Position numbers and translations under genes: made by a program. Below the pieces are notes generated by a model. The model was not told the DNA's origin and did not search any database. It saw only the letters and a program-made list of their open reading frames with translations. Below, one piece after another: positions 33,734 through 49,100 of a stretch of DNA of 64,000 nucleotides. The stretch is from Apostichopus japonicus. Lineage: Eukaryota > Echinodermata > Holothuroidea > Aspidochirotida > Stichopodidae. Location of the stretch: positions 21,467,841 to 21,531,840 of the forward strand of contig NC_092575.1 of NCBI RefSeq assembly GCF_037975245.1, in the 5' to 3' direction. Numbering within the stretch: position 1 is the stretch's first letter; the number at the start of each line of letters is the position of its first letter.

Positions 33734-36700
33734 TAAATAATATATCATATCACCATTGTGTACTTTTCACATCATCGTCAGGTACTTTTATGCTATTGTG
33801 TACTTGCACATTATCATTGCATACTTTCATACTACCATTGTGTACCTTGATATTATATGACAATAATACAAATTTTACAACGAAATGAAAGAGTGGAGCC
33901 GTTTCGAGATAATGAGAGTGCTTCTCTCGTGCTCTCACTCACACATGCAAAGCAGATCTCAAAACTACTGACAGTGAAGGTTTCTTGGTGGCAAAATATC
34001 TCTTGCTTTGACCTAGCTGTGATGTCCTCCATTTTATTCCCTTTTCTAACTGTGGAATGAACACACCTAACTGTCTTTTTCTTCTTTTCATACCAAGCAG
34101 TGTGGCTGGAGATTTGAATTTTAAGTAATTCCCAATTCCTGTAAGTGTGAATTGACTAAACTTAATACTCCCTAGACTTTGGGTTGATACGCATATATCA
34201 AACGTGAGTCAGAATTGTTTAATATCCCTTAGATGGTTTTACTTGGGGGGCACACACACCCACCATTAATAAATTGCATGCTATTAAAAAGCTAAAAAAA
34301 AAAAAAATTAAAAAATTTGCATTTCTAATTGACTGAGAGTTCCATAGAAAACGTTCCCCAGATCTGTTGCCAATTTTCTATAGCAGCAATGAACAAAATA
34401 ACCTCTCCCAGTTTCTCTTTTGTACCTTAAATGTTAAAAGTTGAGTGAATGTTACGTTAATTACATGTGACTTTTCCCAATTTGGTTTGCACTCAGTTTT
34501 AAGCATGTACCAATTAAAAGAAATTACTTTTCGCGGAAATTGACACTATCAGATATGACAGTATAAAGTCTACTGAAGAGGGTTTAAATGTCGGCCCAAC
34601 CTTTCCTAGATGCAAATTACATTTTTGTCTGTAATGTAACAAATCATATTGCCAACAGAACTTCTGGGGTATATTACAAATCCGTCCCATCACCATGACA
34701 ACAAACGTACAGCATATGTTTTGCTAATGTAAACTAAACATGTGCTTCAATGAGAAATCAAACATGTGATAACTAGACGGCGAATGTTACTTCATCATCA
34801 CAACATGAATAACTGGTATAAAAATGTCGACCTATGACCTCTATCAAGTATTATCTTCATATACCCCTAAATATTGAAGCAACTCTTCACTTTTGTCTTA
34901 ATATATCCTTAGAGAAATGGAAAAATGTTGTCACCTTTGAGAATGATCAATTCTCCATCATCCGTTGCTAAGATGGCATCCATGCTCTCGTGGCAGAGGT
35001 TCGGTACGTTTGGGTTGTTGGCGCCCCGTTGCTCCTCTGTCCTGGAATGGGGGGTGGTGGTCATACCATTCCCTGTCAAAAGCAAATTCATTTGATTTTA
35101 TTTATCAAAAACATACCTTGTTTCAAAATGAAGACTAGTAGCTATCTGATCATTCAAAATGACAAAATATTGACAGCAGAAAAACCTGAGAACAATAATG
35201 ATGCATGAGCAGAGATTGCTAAGTGTATTGAAAGCATCTTTTGTTTCCTGAGACAATTTTCACCGAATCTTATTACCGGGAAGGTGAATTCAGAAATAAA
35301 ATTGCAATTAATCAAAGTTTGACAGGTATTAATCCAAACATTCCAGGAAATGAATTTTGATATTATGAATTGTTTATGATTTCATTCTATTGTAAAATAT
35401 TTTGTTTCCTTAAGTATATTATCATACAGTATTAATCACATGAAGTTAATGCACACGGTAAATCAGATTTTTTTTCTAATTTTTTCCCCCTTCTCCTTAA
35501 TTATTTGAAATGAATCTACAAGCATTCAAGATAATGAATTGTACTGCTATGGGAGAATGAAAAAAAAAAAAAAAAAATTTATCAAACTCAAAAAGCAAAA
35601 AGTAACTTTGAGTACTAACTGTGATGTCACTGAGGAGTTCTACCCCAACCCCAACACTCGAAGAAAAAGCAACAGAAAAAAAAATAAAAATGAGCAAACC
35701 CGAGAAAAAACGTACCATTTATATACACATCAACGACAAGTTTCATATTCTCGTAGGGCTGAGACAATAACAGGGGCCTGCCACCTCGTTAATTTTCAGA
35801 GCCACAATTTTTACCTGGAGGTGGTGCAGCCACAGCCAGCACTTCTATATACACCTCTGAACATTGATTTGACTCCTTCCCTCCCCCTCCTGACCCTGCC
35901 ACCACCTCCTCCCCTTCTCCTCCCCCCCATCTCAACCCTGTCTTGAGTCCTCGTATTATAAGGTCCATCTTCTAACCATGGGGGGGGGGGGAAATCATTC
36001 ATCGCCCCATTTTGTGACCTTCTCTCACTCACCGTACAAACTCTCGATGCCCATAATGTCATCTGGATGGAGCTGAACGTTCAGCTGACTGTTGAAGTAG
36101 TAAGGAAACATGATGGCTCCCAACACGTTGGAGTGAGCCAGACCCAGACTGTGACCGATTTCATGGGCGGCCACTGCCACAAGATTTTCACCTTTTGAGG
36201 ACAAAATTGGCATCACATTAATACACAGACATATTGCTTGGCTAGAGAAAGGGAAGGTTTATAGAAATAGTCAATAATTCTATTTTGTTGTTGTATTTTT
36301 TTGCATTTTGGTGTTCCCATCCTAAAAGTGAACATATATATATATATAGACTAAATAGCTACCATAAATTGATTCCTGTAAACTGATCAATACCTCAAGA
36401 CTATATAGCTACCATCAATTGATTCCTGTAAACTGATCAATACCTCAAGACTATATAGCTACCATAAATTGATTCCTATACACTGATCAATACCTCAAGA
36501 CTATATAGCTACCATCAACTGATTCCTATACACTGATCAATACCTCAAGACTATATAGCTACCATAAATTGATTCCTTTAAACTGATCAATACCTTAAGA
36601 CTATATAGCTACCATCAATTGATTCCTATAACTGATCAATACCCCAAGACTATATAGCTACCATAAATTGATTCCTATATACTGATCAATACCTCAAGAC

Positions 36701-39671
36701 TATATAGCTACCATCAATTGATTCCTATACACTGATCAATACCTCAAGACTACATTGCTACCACTAATTGATTCCTATATACTGATCAATACCTCAAGAC
36801 TATATAGCTACCATCAATTGATTCCTATATACTGATCAATACCTCAAGACTATATAGCTACCATCAATTGATTCCTATATACACTGATCAATACCTCAAG
36901 ACTATATAGCTACCATAAATTGATTCCTGTAAACTGATCAATACCTCAAGACTACATTGCTACCACTAATTGATTCCTATATACTGATCAATACCTCAAG
37001 ACTATATAGCTACCATCAATTGATTCCTATACACTGATCAATACCTCAAGACTACATTGCTACCACTAATTGATTCCTATATACTGATCAATACCTCAAG
37101 ACTATATAGCTACCATAAACTGATTCCTGTAAACTGATCAATACCTCAAGACTATATAGCTACCATCAATTGATTCCTATACACTGATCAATACCTCAAG
37201 ACTATATAGCTACCATCAATTGATTCCTGTAAACTGATCAATACCTCAAGACTATATAGCTACCATCAATTGATTCCTATAACTGATCAATACCTCTAGA
37301 CTATATAGCTACCATAAATTGATTCCTGTAAACTGATCAATACCTCAAGACTATATAGCTACCATCAATTGATTCCAATATACTGATCAATACCTCAAAA
37401 ATATATAGCTACCATCAATTGATTCCTGTAAACTGATCAATACCTCAAAAATATATAGCTACCATAAATTGATTCCTATATACTGATCAATACCTCAAGA
37501 CTATATAGCTACCATAAATTGATTCCTACATACTGATCAATTCCTCAAGAATATATATAGCTACCATAAATGTCCTTCCTGTTGTTTTCAATTATAAATT
37601 TATGAGAATTAAGCCCCAGATCCAATGAGAACACTAAACTACACTAAGATGTTGCTATGGTAGTAAATGACTTGAATAAAAAGCCTTAAGGTAAATTATG
37701 AATACTCATTAAGGAGGTAAATTTTTCTATGTATCAAGCATGACCAATTGTGACTTAGAAACATATGATGATAAATTTGAATAATTACGACAGCAAATAA
37801 TGATATCCTTTAAGGACTCCCGTGGGGAGCCTCATTCCTGTTAAAGAACCTATTTGGTCCCTGTAGACAAATATCACCAGAGCAGTAGTTTCTTCAATTG
37901 TGGTTTGAAACTAACTTATTACAAATGGAAGGAAATTGCTACAATTAAGATATTTTTTGAGGAAAGAGTATACAAAGTTTGATAGATAAAATATGTATCA
38001 TAAATTCAAAATAATAGTCCACTGCAGGGAAATTTCTAGCATATGTCTAGTGATGTTGTAAATGCATTTTACTCGCTAATATAAAACAACCGCTTCGATC
38101 TTTTATCCATAATCACAATCGTATTTACTTGATTTTAATTTTAGCATCATGCGTGCACATTAGCTGGGTTGGTGATTGGTTGTGACGAGAGAAAATATAA
38201 ATGTATCACAAGAAGATGTGTATGAGACATGAGACAGAACAACATGAACAATATTCGAAAATAAATATCACTGTACCGATGTGAAACTGCAGAGCTAAAC
38301 TCCCGATTGCATTGCCTTACGTACTTACGTATTTATGATACCTTGTGGTAGAAACTTTATCTTGTTGGAGAACCAATTGGTTACTTAGATCATGGACGAG
38401 TGAAAATCAACCTTCATCTTTTGACTTATTTATCTTTCTGATGAACAGCTCTCCCAAATATCGAAAGAATTTGGGATATATCAGGGTTCAAATGTCAAGA
38501 AATCTTGCTCTGTTTGGGATATATATCAGGGTTCAAATGTCAACAATGTCTTAATACTCCATTTTTGGGGTGAAAATGGCCTGTCCCTTGAGTACAGTAT
38601 ATTTTTATTCATTCCTGAAATTGCAACACCAGTACTCACGTGGACAAACGACTACTCCAGGTGACGGAAAAAATACTTTGACAGCTTGAGGATGACGGAC
38701 CATACAACTCCATTTTCTACTAGCATTTTGTTTACAAGATGCTCTAGCCTAATTCTTTTAAAGAATTCCTATCTAACAATTCAAGGACTGAAAAGTATCG
38801 TCGAAGGAATACGAATGACTGCTTGTAACAACCAGCTAATACAGACTAACAGTTGATTGTACGAATGCTATGAACTACCAGACTTTGTGACAGTTTTCCA
38901 AGCATTGAAGTTAATTTCAACAATGTTGGTGTAGTATTAAGAAGGCTCTTTATAGAGAGTTATAGAGAGTTTCATTTGTCTTGACACCTGCCCCCAAGAT
39001 CAGACAACAGACAAGGAACGACGATGGGTTACGATGTTCCCCTCGGGAAGAAAGTTTTGAGTCATTAGAACAAACAGAGCATGTCTCAAAAAACTTCATA
39101 AAGAAACCTACTTCTATCTGTTTACATTAAGGTCTGAAAATGTTAACCGAGCTTTCCAAACGCACGCTGTCTAAGGCAATAGAGGGGGGTATAGAGGAAG
39201 TGCGTGGACTCATTGATGATATATGCTGCATTTATAGCTGTGTTGAATACTCTTCAGAGAAATAAGAGATATATAAGGATGGTATAGTGATTATAAGTTC
39301 TAATCATTATTACAGTAGTTCAGTGAAACTTGGATTACTTGGACGGAAGCTTCATCACCAGATAGAGACAAATGGGCTTTCAATAGGTGGACGGTTAAAT
39401 CTGGCCAGCCAAAGATTTTCATCCCGCTCGCAAGAAAAACAAAATGGTCCACAATCTAGCACCATTCTTGAACATGTTAGTACTGGCCCTACCCCTGCAT
39501 ATATTTCAATCTAGATATGATGAGATATTGCTTTCATTTTTTTACCTTTTTACTCCAACTAATATTTCTCTCTGGCCCTCGCATTCAAATTAAATTGAGA
39601 AACGCCTAAGCTGCTAAAGGTAAATTGCCAGGATATGAAACAATACCAGAAAATCTAGTAGGCTATGCTGC

Positions 39672-39712
<41 letters not shown>

Positions 39713-40089
39713 GAGACTTATATAGCGCCAAATCAGTAATCAAAAGTTACTGCTCAAAGCGCTTTACAAAGAAAGTAAATTAATTTACAAAAGAACAAGT
39801 GAAAAAAAAAAAAAAAAAGTATGGTATTCTGGTTTTTTGCACTATGACAAAAAAAACCCTCTCCAGTATCAACATATTTCAACATTTACTTATGTAACTG
39901 CAGTCTAGGCCAGACTCATAAAACTTGAACATTCAACAAGTGACTGATGTGATGTATGTCCAGTATGTATTAATTAGCAACATTAATGAGCCATTGTCTA
40001 TGAGATCAACAGACTAGATAATCCCAGATTAGGATGAATCTAGTTGCATATATCCACTTTCGATGTACAGCTGACTGTCTATCTGTCTG

Positions 40090-40121
<32 letters not shown>

Positions 40122-43100
40122 ACAGTGCTGAAATCTTCCCAGCTGGTTCACTTTATGTATCCCTTTAAGTGAGGATAGATGATCCAAACAACCACTGAAT
40201 AAATTTATTGATCAGTTTACAGGAATCAATAAATAACTTTTGTGTTCCTTCTTATAATAGACATGGATCCAGCTCACTTTGTAAGTTGCTCACTGAGTAA
40301 AGTGTTCATCACTGAGTAAGATGAGTAAACAGTTCACTGAGTAATTTCCTCTAAGCTCCTCGCTGTTAGTTTATTACTTTATAACCTGCTAAAAACAGAA
40401 ACATTGACTTAATTGCCTATTAGTGTATTTTTAATAAAAAACAGTACCGTAAGGAGACAAAATGTGTCTTACTACTCAAGCCCTACGTGACATTGACAAC
40501 AAACCCCTGTGAAAATTTGGGGCCCTTCCTTACATGTTACGATCGATATAATGGTGCATTATTATTACAGCTAGATGAAAAAAAGTAACCACCTCTGAGG
40601 AGAAGAAAGAGTCTTGAATCTCAAATTGCAGCCACTTTATAATATCGAATTACCGTTTAACTGTTGTCAAAGACGTTCCCCTCTGCATACAGCCGTTCCT
40701 TTTTATCGCAAGGCACTTTTCACGAAACAGAAAATGTGTTGGTTAACTATTAATGGCCTGTGTGACAAGGACATGTTACAACCTCAAGAAATGTGACATC
40801 AGTTTGGACTCTCAATCATCAAATGATCCATAAAAATGTAAATTAGAGACTTGAACATGATGAAGAAGTATCTACCCGTGAGGGCAAAAAAAATCCTGGG
40901 AATCTCAACTTATTAGTTAAATTTGAACATGTTTGATCTTGAACCCCTCCTCGGTGTTCTCATCGATGACCTACCCATGAGAGTCAGAGACCATTTCTCG
41001 CTGTCATCTAAGTGGATATCACCATTAAGAGGGCTGACGAACGGATAGAAAGCGTGAGCCAAGACATTACCGGGACCGTCGAACGGCCTGCCATCTCCGT
41101 GGCTCCTGTGAGGCTCGTAGAAACTGACTAATATGTCAGCATTTCCGTCTCGTTTACGCTCAAAGGTCAAAACTGTCGCATCTTCGTAAATCTAATATTT
41201 GATGAAGAAAAAATGGGAAAATCAAAAAAAAAAGTGAACGAAAAATGGAAAGCCAAAAAAAAAGTGAATGCAAAATGAAAGAGAAGAAAAACAGTGACTA
41301 AAAACAGGAAAAGAAATATTGCGGCAAATGTACAACAAACAGGTAAGGCTAGGAAATTTAAAAAAAAAAATTGAATAAATAAAGGAAATTAGAAAAAGAG
41401 GAATGAAAAAGGAATAGCAAAAAATTGAACAAAAATGGAATAGAAATATTGTGGCAATTCACAGCGAAAGTGTAAGAGCCCCAATGAAATTAACTGTGCA
41501 AATTTGAAAGTAATTTGCAAAAAAAAGGGCACTAGATGAAATGAGTAAAAACACAATTTCATCCAAGGGATGCAGACTCTATCATAGCTATGTAAATTAA
41601 CTAATGCAGGGGATTAAACAATAAATTTGGTCCACTGCTATCTCCATGGTAACCAGACTATGTTAAAAGGAAGGCTTAAAGACTTTGAAGACACTACCCA
41701 TAATGCAAGTTGAAGAGTATAAACTATAAGGAACGTAAGTGCATATAATCAAATTATGATCCAACAAAATTCAGAAAAATGAAAAAAATTAGTTCTGCTA
41801 ATTGGATTTAAATCTTGCTGTTTTTTTTTACAGGATAAAGCGACCAGAAACTTAAATTGACTTATCTGTTAAGAATTACGTTTTCGCATAGATAATAGGG
41901 CCCTTTAGTTGGAATTGTTTCATCGATCAATATATGTCAACTAGACAAGCACTCCAAGAAATATCGGACAAAAAAGCAGGTCATTTTTGTGACAGATACC
42001 ACTTGAAATTACCAACAAGTTATCAACATGTCGAAATCTTAATAATTAATGACATAAAGGATTTGCACATATCTCTTAAATGAAAATATAATTTTCTAAG
42101 CCATTATTGAGAGGTATATATATATATTAACATATGTATATATAGTGTATATTCTATGTCTTATCCAGTCACAACAGAACAAAAGTTAAGGCTTAACCAC
42201 CATATTAGACACAGGAAAAGTTTCCGTCATTTAACTCTAGCTTATAGACTTTGAACGACTCCAAGAATTTGAACCTGTTAAAATATGTAGTCATCACCTC
42301 CAAAAGTACATAGGATTGAAATAGTATCCCCTGTTAACATGATAGGTTATGTTTTAATCCAACCCCCCCCCAACCCCAGTCCATCCCTCTAAGGAGAAAG
42401 AAGAATTTGACTTGTATTTGAGCTCCCTTTTGCTAGTTATTAACCTACCCACCTTCATTACCATGGCAACAAGCTTTTACAGTGTCACAAAAGTGGCAAT
42501 TTGATTTCTAGGAATCATTGCAATGTTTCACTGAAGCAGATTTGCAAATTGATCACCATGCTCCAAAATGACCCACATCGGATGGGTCCAACCTATGTCG
42601 GGTGGGTCCGACCCACATCTGGTGGGTCTGACCCCACATTATATGAACACCAAAAGCAGCAGACTCAATAAACCACCAAACTGTAACATGATCATATCTT
42701 CCATATACATGACAATACATTATATTATGTTACATTACAACCTATATTACATTCACATAACATCATGTTTAAATGACATTGTACTATTGCACTGATTAGT
42801 ACAGGCTTTGACAGTGTCACAATAATGGCAGGTTCTTTGGTTTTTCTACAATATGTTTGCAATGTTTCAGTAAAAACTTTCCAAGTGACCCACATCAGGT
42901 GGATCTGACCCACATTACTTGAACCACTATACCACTATAATAAGTTAATGAAATTGCACATGAAATAATATATATTACATTATTAAAATTGACATCAGGT
43001 TCTGATTTGCTATGCTCATGTTTTGTTACATTTATGGTTGTTATGTGACGTTAATGGTTATGTTATGTTATGTTACATTTGCTATAAAGATGAGATTGCA

Positions 43101-46100
43101 TGTTTGCTGGATTGATCATATTAATAAACAACAAACCTACTCTTCCATCAAACTAGGAATATTATGTCAATATTTTGTACTTTTGATCAAGTATAGTGGA
43201 CAAGGCAAATTGAAGACTAAAGAGTTGAATCAAACCATACCATTTGACATTCTCTCTGAACTCAGCTCTTAGTATGTTACTAAGAATTTTACTGCCACCT
43301 CAGTACATGCAGTGCCCACTCACTGAATTTAAGCAACTATCAATTAAACAACAATCAATTTAAAAACTATCAATTTACAACTATCAATTAAGCAACTATC
43401 CATTAAGCAAGTATTAATTCTACAGTGAACCAGAGCAAGTATGCACATTTTCACAGCTGCGCTTAAAAATATGCAAATTCCTCGTTTTTTTTCTTATTTT
43501 CACTGAACATTTTGCAGATTTCCCTCCCTAGAGCATAAACAGAAATTTGGGGCAAAAAGTTAAAATGAATAGTTTACTGGTTTAATGAAGTGTCACCTCC
43601 ATTTTGACCCGGGTGAAATTGGCGATATCGAAGGAAATATTTTGCAACGACTAGATAAGAAATATGGTATAATTTATTTTCTTCATGTTGGGGCCAGCTG
43701 TATTAACACTTTGTCCTGTGTGAACCACTTTCATATTAACTGGAGCAGGACATGGTGTTTTTACTTTTAACCTCTGGTCTTTAAATATAACAGTTCCCAT
43801 CCCACTAAAGAAATTCAATTTCAATGTTTTGCATTCACCATCAGGCCGGATACATATATGGAGGAAAAGTTCTTACATATCGGTTGCTAATATAAATCGT
43901 TAATTGTTACAACTGTGACTTGGTTTTTATTTTTTCAAAGATATATAAACTTTATACATCTACAGTGACCATTTGAAAAAAAAACACATCTGTTCTGAGT
44001 TCATCTCATAAAGTTTTGATCATAAAGTTTACCGTCAATTCATATGAAAGGTTAAGTTTCGCTTCGACTGATAATGAAAAACTAGAAGTTCGGAATGTTT
44101 TTCAGTTGTGCCCTTTTGTTGGAAAAGGGAATCAAATACAGGCTGCACCGAGAGTCTTTTGGTAACTTTGTGATTTCCACCATCACATCAGAGTCACATG
44201 TAGCCCTTTCTACCTCAAAGTCTGTACCCCTAAATTCCCCTAATTGCCCCCCTCAAAATCTGTACTACCCCTTCTCCCCTCAAGTTCTGTGCCCAATATA
44301 CTATTGTTGTTACGTTTTTCATTTAGAAGTTTATTTATAATTTTCATCATTCCCATATATGCAGGGTGTAATTTAGTGGGTCTCAAATAAGGGATCATGT
44401 GTTCAAGCACCCGATGGTTCCTTTAATCATTTTCAACCAGATTGAACATTCAACACAAACTGTTGATTTATTCTTCCACACTGATATTGTAAGGAAGTGT
44501 ATTAATTTATGAGGAGGATTATAGGTAACGTATAAACTTCAATAGCCTAGGAATTTGCCAAGGGAGGGGCAAAACTGTAGGCAAACTTTCAGAGCCATAT
44601 GGTATTGCTAACTATCTAAGCTTAGCGCCACCATAAGTTGGCGCGAAGCGTACAAGAAAATTTTGGCTGAAAATGCCTCCCAAATCGCTGGAAATGGCAC
44701 TTCTCAGGCCTTGTAAGTTGCATCTTAGCATTTTCTCTTTGAAATTACTTGCGATATCATAAAAACATGCAAAAAAAATATGCTCAAGGGGGGGGGGGCG
44801 GCTGCCCCCTTTGCCCCCCCCTTGGCTACGCGCCTGACTGCTCACCTGAAATGCCCTTCGAAAGGCCTCGTCCACATCCGCCTTGCTGAGTTGACGGGAG
44901 TATACGTTGACATCGTAGGTGAGGTGGGTGCGCCCCCAGCCTTCATAAGCCACGAACCTCCTGTATCGGGAGAATTCGATGTCGTTGGTCGTCACGTAGA
45001 TGTCCGGGAGACCGCATCTCTGCTCGTTCATAGCGGCCAGGGTTTCATTGGTCATTGTTCCTAGAAATCAGGAATATAGACCCCAGTCATGCATAGATAT
45101 ATACCTGTTTGGTGAATTATCTCTCTGAGACATGATTATATAGGGATAGCTGGCACACCCAGTTTAATGGGACATTTATGTTTTTACTGGGTTTTTTTAA
45201 ACTGTATTTTTCCAATTAGATAAAGGTGTATTTAGAACTGTTCATACTGTCAGTAATGTGCTTTGAAGCATGATATGAGAGGAAAGTATAGTCAGTGGTG
45301 ACATTATAGCTGGCAATATACGTCACATACTGTGTACCATGGTACAGTGTCATTTACCTCACATACTGTGTATTTCAGAATGCCACAGTGTCATTTACCT
45401 GATACACTGTGCGTGTCAACTCATGTATCATTTACCACATTATTACCACAGTATTATGTATATAGGTTCATCATGTACACCTCACCCTATTTCAATAAGT
45501 AGTCAAACAGGTTTCCCTCTTTCAACTCATCATTAAATGCAGGCCAAATAATTCAGGCCAATATAAGTTTACCGATATTCGGTTTCTATTACGGCATCTG
45601 TGAACAATGTTATACCTGATCACGTTACAAATTTATAAAACAAAGAAAGCTGTTACTAACTGTGTCAGATCGAAAGAGCTATCAAAGTTTCAAAGGGAAT
45701 TGCCAAGAATGAATGCTTAAAACGGAAACAGAATAAGAGTCTCAAATATTACGAGGAGCAGACAAGTAAATATAATTAGGCATTTCATAATTGGAACATT
45801 TCACCATCAGCTTATGTTGATATTGGTTTGTAGACAATTGAGCATATAGAAAACAAAAACGTGACTTTAACCCAAATATTCTTGCTCGTTGGGGAATTTG
45901 GTTGAAGTGGACTGTTAGGTCCCTAGGGCTCTCATGGAGAGCAGTAAAAAACGACAGAGGGGAAGAGAAAGGCGCAGGTCCTCACTGAAAAGAGAGCTGT
46001 CCATTTCATGTTTGAGGATCTATTAGATAACATGTTTATGAGGTTGATGACATATAATAATCTGAGACGATAATTTCAGGGGAAGTATGAGACAGCAGGT

Positions 46101-49100
46101 CAGCTCCACGCAGTAAATTCATGAAACCAAAAATGATGCAAGTGAAGTCACACAGACTACGCAAACTTGCAATAAATAAACCACATACTTTTTTCATATT
46201 TGCGATAAATGAAGCAAAATTCAAACAGATCTATGTACTATTACTATTTGATTGGAAACTGATGCAAATGTTATGACTTAATTCTTGGACGACTGAGCCT
46301 CGTACTGCCACACCCCACCCACCCCCCCCCCTCAAGATATATGATCGAGTGATTGCATTTATTTCTCACACAATAACATAAGTCCATATTATAATAATTG
46401 TGTTGTATTGCTATAATACTGACATGACAAGATGCATGAGTATTAAGCGGCTAGATAAAGGTGGGATGAGTGGGGTGGGGAAGGGCCCTTAATTATGTCC
46501 CTGCGATACATTATCCATGTATGGTAGAGAGCATTGTGACAATGTTAAAGATTAGGAAAAACTCGAGCAATGTGGCTAGCATGAACAATGACTGTACCAA
46601 TGGCAATGGTCTGTACAAGCCCTGTCCACCCACCCCCTCCCCCTCACCTCCCATCATCAGTCAGTGGAAAATGGCTCAGCTGGGGTCTTTTTTACATCAG
46701 CAGAGAAGAATTAGACTATTGATATGTATATACAGCATAGTATACCGCCCCCTATTTCACTACCTCACACAAAAGATCATGAGTATGTAATTAACAAAAC
46801 CCTTGTTTCTTGAGCTATACCTATAGACCTAATTTATTATTTATACATCAGCCTCATGATGCACCATTTGATGTCTAAACTTTTGTTCTTTCTTGCTGGG
46901 GGAGGGAGGCCCCCCATACCCCCTACATGGGAATGTCAACCCCAATGACCCCAGGGTAGCACTCCCTCCTTTATAGAATCGCTGATTGGCCTCTGGCTCT
47001 TCCATAAAGGGTCTGTCATATCCAATACCTAACATTAACAAGGAAAACAAATTGACTTTGGCCCCACCCTGCCACCCCCCCCCCCCGCCCTTTCACACCA
47101 CACACTTAAAATCCTTGCAACTGCAATGGTGCCTTTAATTTGCAGTATACCGACGAGTACAATATTTACATGAGACCATACCATGGGGAACAAAATGAGG
47201 AATTTTTAATAAGAAAGAAAGCAAGTACTTTTGGTTCCAATATGCCAATGACCTTTTACCTTGGCTATTGGTGAAATTTCAGTACATCCAACGAAACCAT
47301 GAATAATGCATTTACCTTCCTTTAATATTTTTGCGACCTGTGAGTTGAAAACAAGAAGGCCTAGTCTCTACCCATCAGCAAATGAGAATCAAAAGGATTC
47401 CATGATAGCTTAGATCACAATCCCCATCTGGTTTAATACTAACCCCTTAATTCTCTAATTAGAATTCTGAAGGAGCAGGAATAAAAATCAAACCGGTAAT
47501 TCGAAAGCTCCACGAACATATAACAAAACCTCATCTTTTCATTACGAAGTATGACCCACGCTATAGTACGATTGAGTAATTACTGGGAGCTAAAATCGTT
47601 CATCGATTTCTCACACACCGACTAATCCGTCACACTCACCAATTGTATCTTTTCCCGGATGAATCAACATCAGATAGAGTTTCCAATTAAGCTTGCCTCT
47701 AATTTTATTAAACTCATCGGATTTCTAAACCGTGCTATCTGTTTCAACTTGGGTCAAGTGTGCTTTTTCAATTTACAAGTGGATTGAACTCGGTCTTTAA
47801 TCCATCTGCACTGACATTAAATACAGTGATCTTCCACTAACTTTCAACCTCCCCCACCCCACTCCCCTCAACCCCCCCTCAACCCTCCCTCAACCCCCCC
47901 ACTGATTTTATATGCACATAAACTGTTATTATTGGCAAGAACGAGTGGATCGATAAAGCACGAAACTGCTGACATATGATTCACTGTGTAAAGATCAAAA
48001 TGATGTGACTATTACTACTGATGCGATGTTCTAGTGGATGAGGGCACTAGTATTGCAAGCAATGAAACCTAGCATCTGGGTGGTGGTGTGGTGGGGGGGG
48101 GGGGGGAGGTTTCGAGCCCTTAAGTAACTATAGTGGGTTTTCAGATCCAGCAAAAATCCACTCTTTTCCCTGATCTGAAATGAAGTTTCCAAATTGTTCA
48201 CAAATTCCAAAATGATCTGCAACTGTAAATATGATAGCCACCGGGCATGAAGAGGAAGTAGCAGGGAAGTAATTGGGCCCCCTAGATTCCTTGGAATATT
48301 TGAATATGTTGATAATGGTGGCTATGATCTATTATAACTCTCCTACTTCTTTCCAGTTGGACCTATCTTTCTAATGTACTAATTCACTAACTGAGGTTCT
48401 ATATGACAGCTAAAACACTTGTATCATCCATTTCACACATGGCACAAAAATTATGAACAATTCCAAACTCGGGCTAAAATATAAATATTTTAATTTATGA
48501 AGGAGAACAATTGACAACCTAGTGTAGTCAATTCTTATTTGGTTTTGGTTTCAAGAATGTTCTTATACAACAGTCTATGTAATTATGCTAGATGGTTTCT
48601 ATGAGTTACATATATATGTAAATTATATTTGTGTGGTTATTGCATTTGTTTTGCCCACAGTTTATTTATTAATTAAATAAGTGTCCATCTATAGCCACCA
48701 TATGTCATATATATGATGTACTTGGTGTCTACATTGATGGAATAAAGAAACAAAATAGTACTCTCTGCATGAGAGGAGTTTGAAGAAGCTAAATTAATGG
48801 AATTACAAAAACTTACAAGTAATCAGGAAGACTAAGGGAGATGGAGGAGGAAGAGAGAGATATATGAAGGAGAGGGAGGAAATTTGACTAGGAGGGATGG
48901 GAAAGGGATGGAGGGAGGGAGGGATGGAAGAGAGGAAAGGAGGTAGAATGGGAAAGGATAGATGAAGGATAAGAATCAAGTAAGAACAAAGGGAAAGGAT
49001 AGGGTGAGGTGAGGGAGGGGATGGAAGGAAGAGAAGAGAGGAGGGGAGCAAGGAGAGATTGGAAGTAGAAGAAAGGGAGAGAGGAGAGGAGGAGAGGAAG

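Noticed and set aside
36349-37570. A CRISPR-like array
   Set aside because: The repeats are contiguous 50-bp units without unique spacers, in the intron of an animal gene.
44612-45055. A single 147-codon exon
   Set aside because: The real exon ends at a consensus donor at 44845; the rest of the frame reads into an inserted element.
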